64,000 nucleotides of DNA, taken from Paenibacillus odorifer. GTDB taxonomy: Bacteria > Bacillota > Bacilli > Paenibacillales > Paenibacillaceae. The position numbers and the translations under genes were made by a program. Positions 45,862 to 55,314 of this stretch are shown one piece after another; position 1 is the first letter of the stretch, and every line of letters begins with the position of its first letter. Below the pieces are notes generated by a model. The model made no database searches, was not told the origin of the DNA, and saw only the letters and a program-made list of their open reading frames with translations. The DNA lies in assembly GCF_000758725.1 (NCBI RefSeq), contig NZ_CP009428.1:1116001-1180000 (forward strand), read 5' to 3'.

Positions 45862-47073
45862 ATGTTAGAACAACAAGAACTACGTACGAAATTATGGACC
45901 AAATCTTTTATTGCTTTAACGATTAGTGCTTTATTTTTATTTATGAATTTACAGATGTTGTTATCTTCATTTCCGTCTTACGTAAAAAGCGAATTTCAGG
46001 CCGGAGATATTATGGTCAGCCTCGTTACCAGCGTCTTTGCATTAACTGCGATCGCTTCACGTTTTATGACCGCTTTTCTGATGCGGAAGGTTAGCCGCAA
46101 TGTATTATTATATATTGGCTTAGCAATTGCCGCCGCTATAACCGGCCTTTATGTTGTAGCAGATTCCATTGGCTCGCTGCTGCTGATGCGTGTGGGCTAT
46201 GGGATTGGATTCGGGATTGCCAGCACGATTATTCCAACGATTGTTTCGCAGATTATTCCGAGCAAAAGAATGGGTGAAGGGATAGGTTATTTCGGTTTAT
46301 CTACCAGCCTGGCGATGTCGATCGGTCCGATGATTGGCTTAAATGTGATGAAACAATCGGGTTTTGGAACACTGGCTATGATTGGTATGGTAACCTTACT
46401 TCTTGCCTTTCCAGTACTTTTATTTTCTCGTTCACTTCCTGCACAACCGAAAAAACAGCCAACCCCAACTCAAAGCGAATCCACCAAACCTCTCAAGGTT
46501 CCGTTTAATACAAAGTTAGTATTGCCTGCCATTCTAAATGTCATGTTGGCAATTACCTACGGGGGATTGCTAAGCTTTATCGCTTTATTCGGCGAATCAG
46601 TTCATCTGGAGCAAGTGGGTCTGTTCTTTTTATTTAATGCGGTTACGATCATCATTATAAGACCTATCTCCGGCAGATTATTTGATAAAAGAGGACCAGC
46701 TTCTGTCCTAATCCCGGCGGCGGTTTGCGTCGTTGCAAGCTTAACTGTGCTTTCTTATACGACCTCTATGCCAATGCTCATCGTTTCCGCTTTGCTATAT
46801 GGACTTGGTTTCGGCGCTATTCAGCCAACGATCCAGGCTTGGATGCTTCGCACCTCAACACCTGCACAATATGGTATGGCCAACAGTATGTTCTATAACT
46901 CAACGGATTTGGGTGTAGCCAGCGGAGCCATTATTCTGGGGGCAATCTCGGCAGCAACTGATTATGGGATAATGTATCGTTATTCGGCTGGGTTTATGGT
47001 GTTGTTCCTTATCGTGTATGTGGGAATTCAGATTAACAAGGCTAGAGTGAATCCTTCAACCTTAAGTCAATAG
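45862..47073 (+). CDS. MFS transporter
   Basis: A 403-residue, 12-helix transporter. FLFMNLQMLLSSFPSYVKSEF at the start, RPISGRLFDKRGPASVLIPA as the mid-loop motif and FGAIQPTIQAWMLR in the second half resemble YfcJ/YhhS-like efflux proteins of Bacilli. Being in one unit with a MarR gene suggests export of a toxic compound that the regulator senses. Confidence 0.9.
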   Translation: MLEQQELRTKLWTKSFIALTISALFLFMNLQMLLSSFPSYVKSEFQAGDIMVSLVTSVFALTAIASRFMTAFLMRKVSRNVLLYIGLAIAAAITGLYVVADSIGSLLLMRVGYGIGFGIASTIIPTIVSQIIPSKRMGEGIGYFGLSTSLAMSIGPMIGLNVMKQSGFGTLAMIGMVTLLLAFPVLLFSRSLPAQPKKQPTPTQSESTKPLKVPFNTKLVLPAILNVMLAITYGGLLSFIALFGESVHLEQVGLFFLFNAVTIIIIRPISGRLFDKRGPASVLIPAAVCVVASLTVLSYTTSMPMLIVSALLYGLGFGAIQPTIQAWMLRTSTPAQYGMANSMFYNSTDLGVASGAIILGAISAATDYGIMYRYSAGFMVLFLIVYVGIQINKARVNPSTLSQ

Positions 47074-47168
47074 GGTTCGGAGATTAAGCCAATCTTTATC
47101 TACTATTCATATTATTTTAAGCTAAGAGGGTTATAGTAATCACATAACCCCCTTATAATATAGACTTT

Positions 47169-47201
47169 GACCCTGCCGGACGTTGGCAGGGTCCTTTTTT
47201 T
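47169..47201 (+). terminator. Intrinsic terminator after the MFS gene
   Basis: GACCCTGCC / GGCAGGGTC, a nine-pair perfect stem with a seven-base loop, then seven T. Confidence 0.93.
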
Positions 47202-47297
47202 GTGTATGAAGAGAAGAAGTACATTATGTCGATGCACTTTTCTGGCAGGATGGATTATGCTTAGAAGAATAGGAATCGAAGGGGGAGAGATTTGCGG

Positions 47298-49067
47298 ATG
47301 AATATGACATGGAACTTAGATAGTTTATATCCTTCCTTTGAATCGGAGCAGTTAAAAAGGGATCGCAAGCTACTGGGCCAGCATGTACAAGATTTAAAGC
47401 GGTGGGCTAAGCACCATTTGAATGTAAAAGACGTTACAGCCATGCCTGTGGAGGGCTTTTTAAGAATTTATAATGATTATAAAAGCGTATATGTATGCTT
47501 GTTAGCTTATGCAGAGTTAACACTCAGCGCAGATAGTGGCTGCGAGGAAGCTATGAACCTTGCTGATGATATTGAGGAGGCCAATTCAGAAATCATCGGG
47601 GTAGTTGTGGCTTTTAAGCGCTGGTTTAGCACTTGTGATCATATGGATGAGCTTATAGTTAGCTCACCTTATCTAATGGAGCATCAATTTTATTTGCGAG
47701 AACTCCTGTTACAATCCCGCTATGAGTTAAGCGAAGAACTTGAAATGGCCATAGCCAAAATGCAGAGTACAGGATCCAAAGCATGGAGCAGACTGTATAT
47801 GGAGAGGACTTCAAGTACACTTGCAGATTTAGTGGTAGATGGGGAAACTAGACAAGTGACACTTGCGGAGCTAAGAAGTATGGCTTATGAGAATAATGCC
47901 AGCTTAAGAAAATCTGCTTATGAAGCAGAGGCAGAAGCCTGTAGTCTTATTGCTGAGGTCTGCGCAGCCAGCTTAAATGGCATTAGTGGTGAGGCGCTGA
48001 CGATTTATGGCATGCGGGGTTATCAATCTTCTCTGGAAAAAGTGTTAATCGCTTCGAGAATGGACAGCGAGACTTTAGCAGCTATGCTCACTGCTCTTGG
48101 GGAGAGCCTGCCAGCCTTTCATACCTATTATCAAAAGAAAGCCGAGCTGCTGGGACATCCGGCAAAGCTGCCTTTTTACGATATTTTTGCACCAGTCGGT
48201 GTAGAAAACGGGAAAATTACATACGCTAACGCCAAAGATACAATCATCTCGAGCTTCGCAACCTTTAGTGAGGAACTGGCTTGTTTTGCTCAGAAGGCTT
48301 TTGATCAGCAATGGGTTGATGCAGAACCTAGATCAGGCAAAGGGGGTTATGGATTTTGCATCGATATTTTCCCGATTGGCGAGAGCAGAATTATGACCCA
48401 GTTCACCGGAAATGCCATAGATATTAGTATCCTTGCCCATGAGCTCGGCCATGCCTATCATAGCTCCTGTCTGGCTAATGAAACGATGCTGAATACGGAT
48501 TACCCGATTCCGATTGCTGAAACGGCTTCGATTTTTTGTGAGACGATAGTGAACCATGCCATAATTACAAATTCAACGGAGAAGGAAGCTCTGCTTATTC
48601 TGGAGAGAAGTATTTCTGATGCCGGTTATTATCTTGTAGACTTTTATGCCCGTTATTTATTTGAGATCAAATTATATGAGAGAAGAGCATTAGGCCCGCT
48701 GTCTGTTCAAGCGCTAAATGAATTGATGATTGCCTGTATGGTGGAAGCCTATGGTGAGGGCATTGACCCGGGTACAATCCATCCGTACATGTGGATGAAC
48801 AAAGCTGGATATTTTATGGCTAGTAATGAATTTTTGAATTTCCCGTATTCCTTTGGTTTGTTATTCTCTAAAGGACTGTACGCGGAATATTTAAAGAGGG
48901 GCGAAGAGTTCGCCCCTAAGTATCGCCAGTTCCTTAGGGATACCAGCAAACATAATATTGTTGATGTAGCAACAACAATGGATCTAGATGTTCACTCCGT
49001 CGACTTCTGGAGAAGTGCGTTGAAGCTGATAGAGAGCGACATTGGGGTGTTCATCGCTAAAGCCTAA
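47298..49067 (+). CDS. M3-family oligoendopeptidase F-like
   Basis: A 589-residue zinc peptidase. The HEXXH motif is H381-E-L-G-H385, with the third ligand Glu expected in PIAETASIFCETIV about 30 residues on. It degrades short peptides in the cytoplasm. TTG 47292 and ATG 47298 are both possible; a GGGGGAGAG site precedes them. The stop overlaps by four bases the stop of the convergent phosphoesterase gene, and no terminator lies between them. Confidence 0.92.
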   Translation: MNMTWNLDSLYPSFESEQLKRDRKLLGQHVQDLKRWAKHHLNVKDVTAMPVEGFLRIYNDYKSVYVCLLAYAELTLSADSGCEEAMNLADDIEEANSEIIGVVVAFKRWFSTCDHMDELIVSSPYLMEHQFYLRELLLQSRYELSEELEMAIAKMQSTGSKAWSRLYMERTSSTLADLVVDGETRQVTLAELRSMAYENNASLRKSAYEAEAEACSLIAEVCAASLNGISGEALTIYGMRGYQSSLEKVLIASRMDSETLAAMLTALGESLPAFHTYYQKKAELLGHPAKLPFYDIFAPVGVENGKITYANAKDTIISSFATFSEELACFAQKAFDQQWVDAEPRSGKGGYGFCIDIFPIGESRIMTQFTGNAIDISILAHELGHAYHSSCLANETMLNTDYPIPIAETASIFCETIVNHAIITNSTEKEALLILERSISDAGYYLVDFYARYLFEIKLYERRALGPLSVQALNELMIACMVEAYGEGIDPGTIHPYMWMNKAGYFMASNEFLNFPYSFGLLFSKGLYAEYLKRGEEFAPKYRQFLRDTSKHNIVDVATTMDLDVHSVDFWRSALKLIESDIGVFIAKA

Positions 49068-50641
49068 ACAACTCTCCAATTATGGTCACAGGTAGCTTCA
49101 ATTTGGCCATGCTTTTCAATGTAGTCGGTGACAATTTCAGATATGTCGATCATAATTTCTTGAACAATCGGCTTACCCTTATACATCTCATAATCTCCGC
49201 CACCGCTGGCTCTATAATTGTTCATAACAACCTCATATTCTTTAGAGTCCTCTATAGGCTGACCTTGGTACAGCAGATGGAGGACTCTTTCGCCTGCAGG
49301 TCTAACGGTATCAAGCTCGTATTGTATTCCTTCCCACATATCATAATTGTAATGCTGTGGTTTAGGCTCGATGTAGGCGGGGTTAACGGCTATTATTCCG
49401 TTCTCGTCTTGTTGGAAATAGTTAGCGGTTTGTTCTAAGGCCTCTCTAATATCTTGTCCTGTCAGTCTTAGGACGGTTAAGGTGTTGGGATAAATGAAGT
49501 TCGATAAAATGTCTCTGCGTGTGATGGTTTCGCTGAAACCCTTGCAATCGTTACTGAGTAAGGCTGCTGTAGAAATGTCTACGCCAGCAGCCTCCATTTG
49601 TACCTTATTCATAAATTCTATAAAAGGATGGTCAGCCAAGCGGCATTCATCAGCACTGGAAATAGACAGGTCCCCGATAACCGTTCCTATTCTCTCATCC
49701 AGCCAGGTTTGTGTTTCTGATTCAAGAGTACTGCTCAGCTCTAGGATTATTTCATCTGCAGCTGTTGTCTCATTAACGGTAAGGAGCTCGGCATGTTTAC
49801 GCTGAATCTTCCAGTGTGTATTTTCTTTTTGGAAGATAACTGAAATTTTACCGAGGGAAAGTCCATTACAACCAGGTTGTATGATTGTAACACCGTTCAA
49901 CTCCCCAGCTATGGAGCGGTGCTGATGTCCGGTAATTAACACATCTATGCCCTCTACCTCTGTACACATGGCGTAGGCTTGATTCTCCCCCGTTAGTCTC
50001 TCTACAGGTTCTCCACTGCTTAGATCGCGTTCGAATCCGCCGTGGTAAGCTACAACGAGCAGATCAGGCTGCTCTTCTGCCCGTATAATGGCACACCAAT
50101 GCTTTACAGTCTCTAGCGAATCCTCAAATTGAAGCCCTTCAATATGGCTAGGGTTCTCCCAGTGGGGGATGTAATGCGTCGTAACCCCTAGAACGGCTAC
50201 TTTGATTTTATCTACCCATTTGATGATATAGGGTTTACCAAAGGCGGGTTGATTTGTCGTGTTATCTATAATTCCAGCTGATAACCAAGGAAAGCGGGAA
50301 TCCTGAACGGCTTTATTCAGCAGAGTTTTGCCAAAATTGAATTCATGGTTGCCAATAATTGCAGCGTCATATTTCAATTCATTTAGTGCAGCTATGCCCG
50401 GATTCAGCTCATTACTATAATGTGTAGCTGCATAATAAGTTAACGGTGTGCCTTGAATAAGATCGCCGTTATCTATAAGGATCAGCTCAGGAGTATGGGA
50501 TCTTTCTTGTTTAATGAGGGTAGCAATTGTTGCTAAGCCTGCTGGTCGTTTCTCCCCCGTGCGGTAATCGACGGGCCCAAAATGTCCATGTAGATCACTT
50601 GTTACGAGGATTTCACAGGTTATTGAATTCTCTTTATTCAT
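49064..50641 (-). CDS. 5'-nucleotidase / 2',3'-cyclic phosphodiesterase-type phosphoesterase
   Basis: A 525-residue protein with an N-terminal calcineurin-like domain (TSDLHGHF, NGDLIQGTP, GNHEFNFG, GHQHR metal-binding motifs) and a C-terminal 5'-nucleotidase domain (about 325-510) with NNYRASGGGDYEM as substrate loop. There is no signal peptide, so it is probably cytoplasmic, as with B. subtilis YunD, rather than a wall-bound UshA type. Exact nucleotide substrate is not evident. Confidence 0.9.
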   Translation of the reverse strand: MNKENSITCEILVTSDLHGHFGPVDYRTGEKRPAGLATIATLIKQERSHTPELILIDNGDLIQGTPLTYYAATHYSNELNPGIAALNELKYDAAIIGNHEFNFGKTLLNKAVQDSRFPWLSAGIIDNTTNQPAFGKPYIIKWVDKIKVAVLGVTTHYIPHWENPSHIEGLQFEDSLETVKHWCAIIRAEEQPDLLVVAYHGGFERDLSSGEPVERLTGENQAYAMCTEVEGIDVLITGHQHRSIAGELNGVTIIQPGCNGLSLGKISVIFQKENTHWKIQRKHAELLTVNETTAADEIILELSSTLESETQTWLDERIGTVIGDLSISSADECRLADHPFIEFMNKVQMEAAGVDISTAALLSNDCKGFSETITRRDILSNFIYPNTLTVLRLTGQDIREALEQTANYFQQDENGIIAVNPAYIEPKPQHYNYDMWEGIQYELDTVRPAGERVLHLLYQGQPIEDSKEYEVVMNNYRASGGGDYEMYKGKPIVQEIMIDISEIVTDYIEKHGQIEATCDHNWRVV

Positions 50642-50818
50642 AGGTAGCCCCTCCTGATAATAAGTTCAGACCTCATTCTAGCAGATAAATTGCTAACTTT
50701 AAGAGATTGGAATAAATTTTACATATATTTGATGCTTGGTTGCTATTGATTTAATAAAACACATCTATAGTTTAGAAGTACTCAAAAATAAAAATAGAAA
50801 ACAGTGGAGGTCTTTCGT

Positions 50819-51796
50819 TTGAGAAAAATCAGTAAATTCGTATTGCCGCTAATGATGTCTATTACATTGCTTAGTGGTTGTGGCGCTAACAACACTACAA
50901 ATAATGCAAACCAAGGATCGACGGACGGGGCAAATGCACCGAAGGAAACGGCAGCTCCTGTAGCAGAGGGTTATGTTCCAGAGAAGCTTACTGTACAATT
51001 TGTTCCTTCTCAAAATGCAGATACGCTCGAAGCTAAAGCGAAACCTCTTGAAAAATTACTGGGTGACAAGCTCGGTATTCCTGTAGAAGTAAGTGTCTCT
51101 ACTGATTACAACACCGTTATCGAAGCTATGGCCTCTAAAAAAGTGGATGTAGGTTTCCTTCCTCCAACTGCTTACGTGTTAGCTAAAGAAAAAGGAGCAG
51201 CTGAGGTTATTCTTCAGGCTCAACGTTTTGGTGTAAATGATGAAACCGGTGGTCCAACAGATGAATTAGCGGATTTCTATAAATCTATGATTATCGTCAA
51301 GAAAGATTCTGCGATCAAATCGGTTGCCGATTTGAAAGGTAAAAAAATTGCCTATCAAAACGTTACATCCTCTGCAGGATTTGTATGGCCGGCTGCAACG
51401 CTTATGGATGCGGGACTTGATCCGCTGAAGGATGTACAAGCCATTACGGTTAAAGGTCATGATCAAGGCGTGCTTGCTGTGCTGAATGGTGACGTAGATG
51501 CAGCAGCTATTTTCCAAGATGCCCGGAACACGGTCGTTAAGGATTATCCAAAAGTATTTGAAGATACTCAAGTTCTCGCCTTTACTGATAAAATTCCTAA
51601 CGATACGATTTCGGTCCGTTCAGATATGAATAAAGAATGGATTGAAAAAATCCAGCAGGCATTCATTGATATCGCAGCTGACACAGAAGGCCATGAGATT
51701 ATCAAAGACATTTACTCTCATGAAGGTTATGTGAAATCACAAGACAGCAACTTTGACATTGTTCGCGAATACAACAGTAAAGTAAAAACAGAGTAG
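50819..51796 (+). CDS. phnD: PhnD-like substrate-binding lipoprotein
   Basis: A 325-residue binding protein. The lipobox LLSGC places the lipid-modified Cys at residue 21, followed by an Asn/Gly/Thr-rich linker. VGFLPPTAYVLAKEKGA, YKSMIIVKKDS and SSAGFVWPAATL form the PhnD-family ligand pocket. TTG 50819 follows GTGGAGG; a longer in-frame start overlaps that site. It heads a PhnD-C-E-E set for phosphonate, phosphite or a related oxyanion. Confidence 0.92.
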   Translation: MRKISKFVLPLMMSITLLSGCGANNTTNNANQGSTDGANAPKETAAPVAEGYVPEKLTVQFVPSQNADTLEAKAKPLEKLLGDKLGIPVEVSVSTDYNTVIEAMASKKVDVGFLPPTAYVLAKEKGAAEVILQAQRFGVNDETGGPTDELADFYKSMIIVKKDSAIKSVADLKGKKIAYQNVTSSAGFVWPAATLMDAGLDPLKDVQAITVKGHDQGVLAVLNGDVDAAAIFQDARNTVVKDYPKVFEDTQVLAFTDKIPNDTISVRSDMNKEWIEKIQQAFIDIAADTEGHEIIKDIYSHEGYVKSQDSNFDIVREYNSKVKTE

Positions 51797-51845
51797 AACA
51801 GGCCGTTCAAGGATACAACGATGTTGGTGTATAACAGGCATTAAG

Positions 51846-51893
51846 GATAGCCAGCTCCGGATTCCCCCCCGGATCTGGCTATCTCTTTTATAC
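51846..51893 (+). terminator. Hairpin between phnD and phnC
   Basis: GATAGCCAG.TCCGG / CCGGA.CTGGCTATC with a weak T-run. It probably stabilises the phnD message or partly stops transcription, giving more binding protein than transporter. Confidence 0.75.
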
Positions 51894-51925
51894 GAATATA
51901 CGAAAACACATAAAGGGATGATTTC

Positions 51926-52708
51926 ATGATAGAGCTTCGTAATGTATCCAAAACGTATCTAAACGGAACCAAAGGATTAAACAACATTAACCTGACCATT
52001 CCAGCCGGAGAATTTGTAGCTATTGTTGGTCTTTCGGGAGCAGGGAAGTCGACCTTGCTGCGTTCCATTAACCGGCTTCATGATATTTCCGAAGGTAATA
52101 TTCTTATTAACGGACAGTCCATTACGAATGCAAAAGGAAGCCGGCTACGAATGATCCGTAGGAATATCGGAATGATCTTCCAAAGCTTCAACTTAGTGAA
52201 ACGTACGACGGTGCTTCGTAATGTTTTGGCAGGACGGGTGGGCTATCATTCCACACTGCGGACGATACTTGGCAGATTCCCACAAAAGGATATCGATTTA
52301 GCCTTCGAATCGCTTGATCGGGTAAATATCGCCGAGAAGGCCTATACACGTGCAGATCAGCTATCTGGAGGTCAGCAGCAACGTGTAGCTATTGCCCGTG
52401 TTCTTGCGCAGGAGGCACAGATTATCCTCGCAGATGAACCTGTAGCTTCACTAGATCCGCTCACAACCAAGCAGGTTATGGATGATCTAAAGAAGATTAA
52501 TATGGAACTCGGGATTACGACCATTGTGAATTTGCATTTTATTGATCTGGCTAGAGAATACGCTACCCGGATTATCGGGCTCCGGGCAGGAGAGGTTGTC
52601 TTCGATGGTCCTGTATCAGAGGCAACCGATGAGAGGTTTGCTGAGATTTACGGCAGACCGATTCATCAGGATGAGTTGTTGGGTGAGCCTGTACTCGGAG
52701 GCGTGTGA
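51926..52708 (+). CDS. phnC: PhnC-like phosphonate ABC transporter ATPase
   Basis: A 260-residue ATPase with GLSGAGKST (Walker A), [13 protein letters not shown] (signature), [13 protein letters not shown] (Walker B) and an H-loop in [25 protein letters not shown] is typical of PhnC. It lies 129 bases after phnD and one base before phnE. Confidence 0.94.
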   Translation: MIELRNVSKTYLNGTKGLNNINLTIPAGEFVAIVGLSGAGKSTLLRSINRLHDISEGNILINGQSITNAKGSRLRMIRRNIGMIFQSFNLVKRTTVLRNVLAGRVGYHSTLRTILGRFPQKDIDLAFESLDRVNIAEKAYTRADQLSGGQQQRVAIARVLAQEAQIILADEPVASLDPLTTKQVMDDLKKINMELGITTIVNLHFIDLAREYATRIIGLRAGEVVFDGPVSEATDERFAEIYGRPIHQDELLGEPVLGGV

Positions 52709-52709
52709 G

Positions 52710-53501
52710 ATGAGTGTGAATGCAGAGAAGCTACATCCCAAACCGCCAAGAAAGATAAAACATTATTTTACAGCCATTATATTAGTAGTATTACTGTGGA
52801 GAAGTGCTGTCTTAACCGATTCATCCTTCGGAGAGCTGATTTCCGGTCTGCCGAATATGCTTGATTTGCTTAAGGAAATGTTTCCCCCGAACTGGGGGTA
52901 TTTTGACAACATTATAGATGCGATGCTGGAGACGATCCGGATGGCGCTGGTTGGCACAACGTTTGGTGCCATTCTTGCGGTTCCGGTTGCGCTGTTGTGT
53001 GCAAGCAATATTACGCAAAGCCGTTGGCTTCATTATCCGGTCCGTATGCTGCTGAACCTGATCCGCACGATTCCCGATCTGCTGTTGGCTTCTATCTTTG
53101 TGGCCATTTTCGGCCTCGGTGCGCTTCCTGGGATATTTGCTTTGACGATATTTTCGTTGGGGCTGATCGCCAAGCTTACCTATGAAACGATGGAGACGAT
53201 TGATCAAGGACCTTTGGAAGCAATGACTTCAGTGGGGGCTAATAAGATTCAACGCATTATGTTCGGAGTCATTCCACAGGTACAGGCTCATTTTATGTCT
53301 TATGTCCTATATGCCTTCGAGATTAATGTTCGTGCTGCGGCGGTTTTAGGTCTGGTAGGAGCGGGTGGGATCGGCCACTATTATGAAGTCACCCTAGGCT
53401 TTTTGGAATACGATAAGACTTGCACCATCATCTTGTTCACATTAGCAGTAGTACTGATTATTGATTATGTAAGCACTAAGCTGCGGGAGAAATTAATATG
53501 A
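52710..53501 (+). CDS. phnE: PhnE-like permease (first)
   Basis: A 263-residue permease with about six membrane segments and the BPD permease loop EAMTSVGANKIQRIMFGVIPQ that docks on the ATPase. A longer open frame extends upstream inside phnC, but ATG 52710 directly after the phnC stop is the plausible start. It overlaps the next gene by four bases. Confidence 0.93.
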   Translation: MSVNAEKLHPKPPRKIKHYFTAIILVVLLWRSAVLTDSSFGELISGLPNMLDLLKEMFPPNWGYFDNIIDAMLETIRMALVGTTFGAILAVPVALLCASNITQSRWLHYPVRMLLNLIRTIPDLLLASIFVAIFGLGALPGIFALTIFSLGLIAKLTYETMETIDQGPLEAMTSVGANKIQRIMFGVIPQVQAHFMSYVLYAFEINVRAAAVLGLVGAGGIGHYYEVTLGFLEYDKTCTIILFTLAVVLIIDYVSTKLREKLI

Positions 53502-54301
53502 GTAAATCATGGAATACCCTTGTCCCTAAACCCCGTAAAAATCGTTTTCGTTGGCTGATTTATGTAGCCCTAGCTGCGTTATATATTTGGGCTTTTTCGG
53601 GAGTGCCGTTTAATGGATTCAAAGAAACCGCCGGGATCATTACTAAAGCAATTTTTGCCGGGATATTCTCACCTGACTGGGCCTTCGTTTATTTACCAGA
53701 TGGGGAGGATCTCCTGCGGGGATTGCTCGAGACGTTAGCTATTTCAATCCTAGGCACTTTTATCTCGACCTTTTTATGTATTCCTTTTGCATTTTGGGCT
53801 GCAGTTAACATGAGCAAGGGAAAGGTAATTTCAGGTTCCGGCAAGCTGATGTTGAGCTTTATACGAACCTTCCCTGAGATTATTATGGCTTTGTTATTCA
53901 TCAAGGCTGTTGGACCGGGTTCTTTTGCAGGTGTGCTGGCTCTGGGACTACATTCGGTGGGCATGCTCGGCAAATTGTTCGCGGATGAGATTGAGAATAT
54001 CGACAACGGTCCACTCGAAGCTTTAATTTCTTCTGGCGCCAGCCGCATGCAGGTATTGTGGTTTGCGGTGTTACCGCAGGTGCTGCCGGGATTCTTATCC
54101 TATACCTTATATAGATTCGAAATTAACGTTCGTTCGGCTACGATTTTAGGTGTGATTGGAGCAGGGGGGATCGGCACACCGTTAATCTTCGCGCTCAGTT
54201 CACGGAATTGGGACCGCGTGGGGATTATACTGCTAGGTATCATTGCGATGATCACAATTATTGATTTGATTTCCGGCAAGATCCGGAAGAAGCTGGTGTA
54301 A
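53498..54301 (+). CDS. phnE: PhnE-like permease (second)
   Basis: A 267-residue paralogue of the previous protein with the same docking loop (EALISSGASRMQVLWFAVLPQ). The two probably form a heterodimeric channel. ATGA coupling to the first permease gene. No C-P lyase, phosphonatase or phosphite dehydrogenase gene is present in the window, so the cargo is undetermined. Confidence 0.93.
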   Translation: MSKSWNTLVPKPRKNRFRWLIYVALAALYIWAFSGVPFNGFKETAGIITKAIFAGIFSPDWAFVYLPDGEDLLRGLLETLAISILGTFISTFLCIPFAFWAAVNMSKGKVISGSGKLMLSFIRTFPEIIMALLFIKAVGPGSFAGVLALGLHSVGMLGKLFADEIENIDNGPLEALISSGASRMQVLWFAVLPQVLPGFLSYTLYRFEINVRSATILGVIGAGGIGTPLIFALSSRNWDRVGIILLGIIAMITIIDLISGKIRKKLV

Positions 54302-54327
54302 TCGAGTTGCATAATGATATGTGAGAC

Positions 54328-54372
54328 AAAGACCTCCTTAGGGTATGAACCGAACCTAGGGGAGGTCTTTTA
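54328..54372 (+). terminator. Intrinsic terminator of the phn operon
   Basis: AAAGACCTCC..AGG / CCT..GGAGGTCTTTT. Confidence 0.88.
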
Positions 54373-54482
54373 TGATATGATCCATACTATATTGGACCAT
54401 TCGAAAATGGATGAAAAAGTAATAATTATTTTTTCTGAAACATATGTTGGTCTATCCGACTTGTACCAAAGGAGTTGAAGGT

Positions 54483-55214
54483 TTGGAATCTGCGCTTATT
54501 GGCAGCTTTGTATCGGCAATGGCTACCGTTCTTGGAGCATTTCCGATCCTGTTCGTGAAGAGGTTATCCGAGAAGTGGAAAGATATCCTCGTAGCCTTCA
54601 CTGCGGGGATTATGGTGTCCGCCTCCACGTTTGGACTCATGCCGCAATCGATCAAAGAATCGGGGATTATCGCTTTAACCTTGGGCTTGATTACCGGAGT
54701 GCTGCTGCTTGATTTAATTGAAAATAACATCCCGCATATCGATGTGGAGAATAAGCCCGGTTATACCAATATGGATTCAAAAGCGCTGCTTGTTATGATT
54801 GCGCTGTTCATCCACAACATACCAGAAGGCCTCAGTACAGGTTTCAGTTATGCCAGCGAACAGGCCAGTTTAGGTCCTACCGTGGCGATTGCCATTGGCG
54901 CACAGAATATGCCGGAAGGTTTGATTCTTGCAGTCTTTCTAATGAATTCGCGAACAAGCAAGCTAAAAGCCTTAGGAATCGTTACGCTTACCGGTTTGAT
55001 GGAGATGGTATCTGCGGTGATCGGGTATTTTACTGCCAGTTACCTGCATAATGTTGTGGGTTATGGTCTCGCTTTTGCAGCCGGAGCTATGCTCTTTATC
55101 GTCTACAAGGAGCTGATTCCGGAGAGTCATGGCCATGGTTATGAGCGGCCTTCGACGTATTCGTTTATTTTTGGATTATTGATCATGGTGTACATCACGC
55201 AGATATTTGGGTGA
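54483..55214 (+). CDS. ZIP-family metal transporter
   Basis: About 243 residues and eight short membrane segments. HNIPEGLSTG (about 118-127) and NMPEGLILAVF (about 149-159) are the metal-site helices of ZIP proteins (zinc and other divalent metals). The TTG start at 54483 follows AAAGGAG by eight bases; a longer in-frame start has no good site. Length and motifs fit the ZupT/GufA subgroup. Confidence 0.9.
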   Translation: MESALIGSFVSAMATVLGAFPILFVKRLSEKWKDILVAFTAGIMVSASTFGLMPQSIKESGIIALTLGLITGVLLLDLIENNIPHIDVENKPGYTNMDSKALLVMIALFIHNIPEGLSTGFSYASEQASLGPTVAIAIGAQNMPEGLILAVFLMNSRTSKLKALGIVTLTGLMEMVSAVIGYFTASYLHNVVGYGLAFAAGAMLFIVYKELIPESHGHGYERPSTYSFIFGLLIMVYITQIFG

Positions 55215-55235
55215 GCAAATAGAACTCTAATCTAT

Positions 55236-55296
55236 AAAAAAGAAGACCAATGAAATGCCAGAGCAGCTTTAAGCTGCCTGACCTCATTGGTCTTTG
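55236..55296. terminator. Bidirectional terminator
   Basis: AAGACCAATGA / TCATTGGTCTT with an inner GCAGCTTTAAGCTGC, between convergent genes. Confidence 0.85.
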
Positions 55297-55314
55297 TCTT
55301 GTTATAACTAAGCT

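Noticed and set aside
49064..49067. Frameshift or misassembly at overlapping stop codons
   Set aside because: Both convergent proteins are full length with normal C-termini; the four-base overlap is simply tight packing.
52542..52709. Longer PhnE protein starting inside phnC
   Set aside because: The extra residues lie in phnC coding sequence in another frame; ATG 52710 right after the phnC stop gives the normal length.
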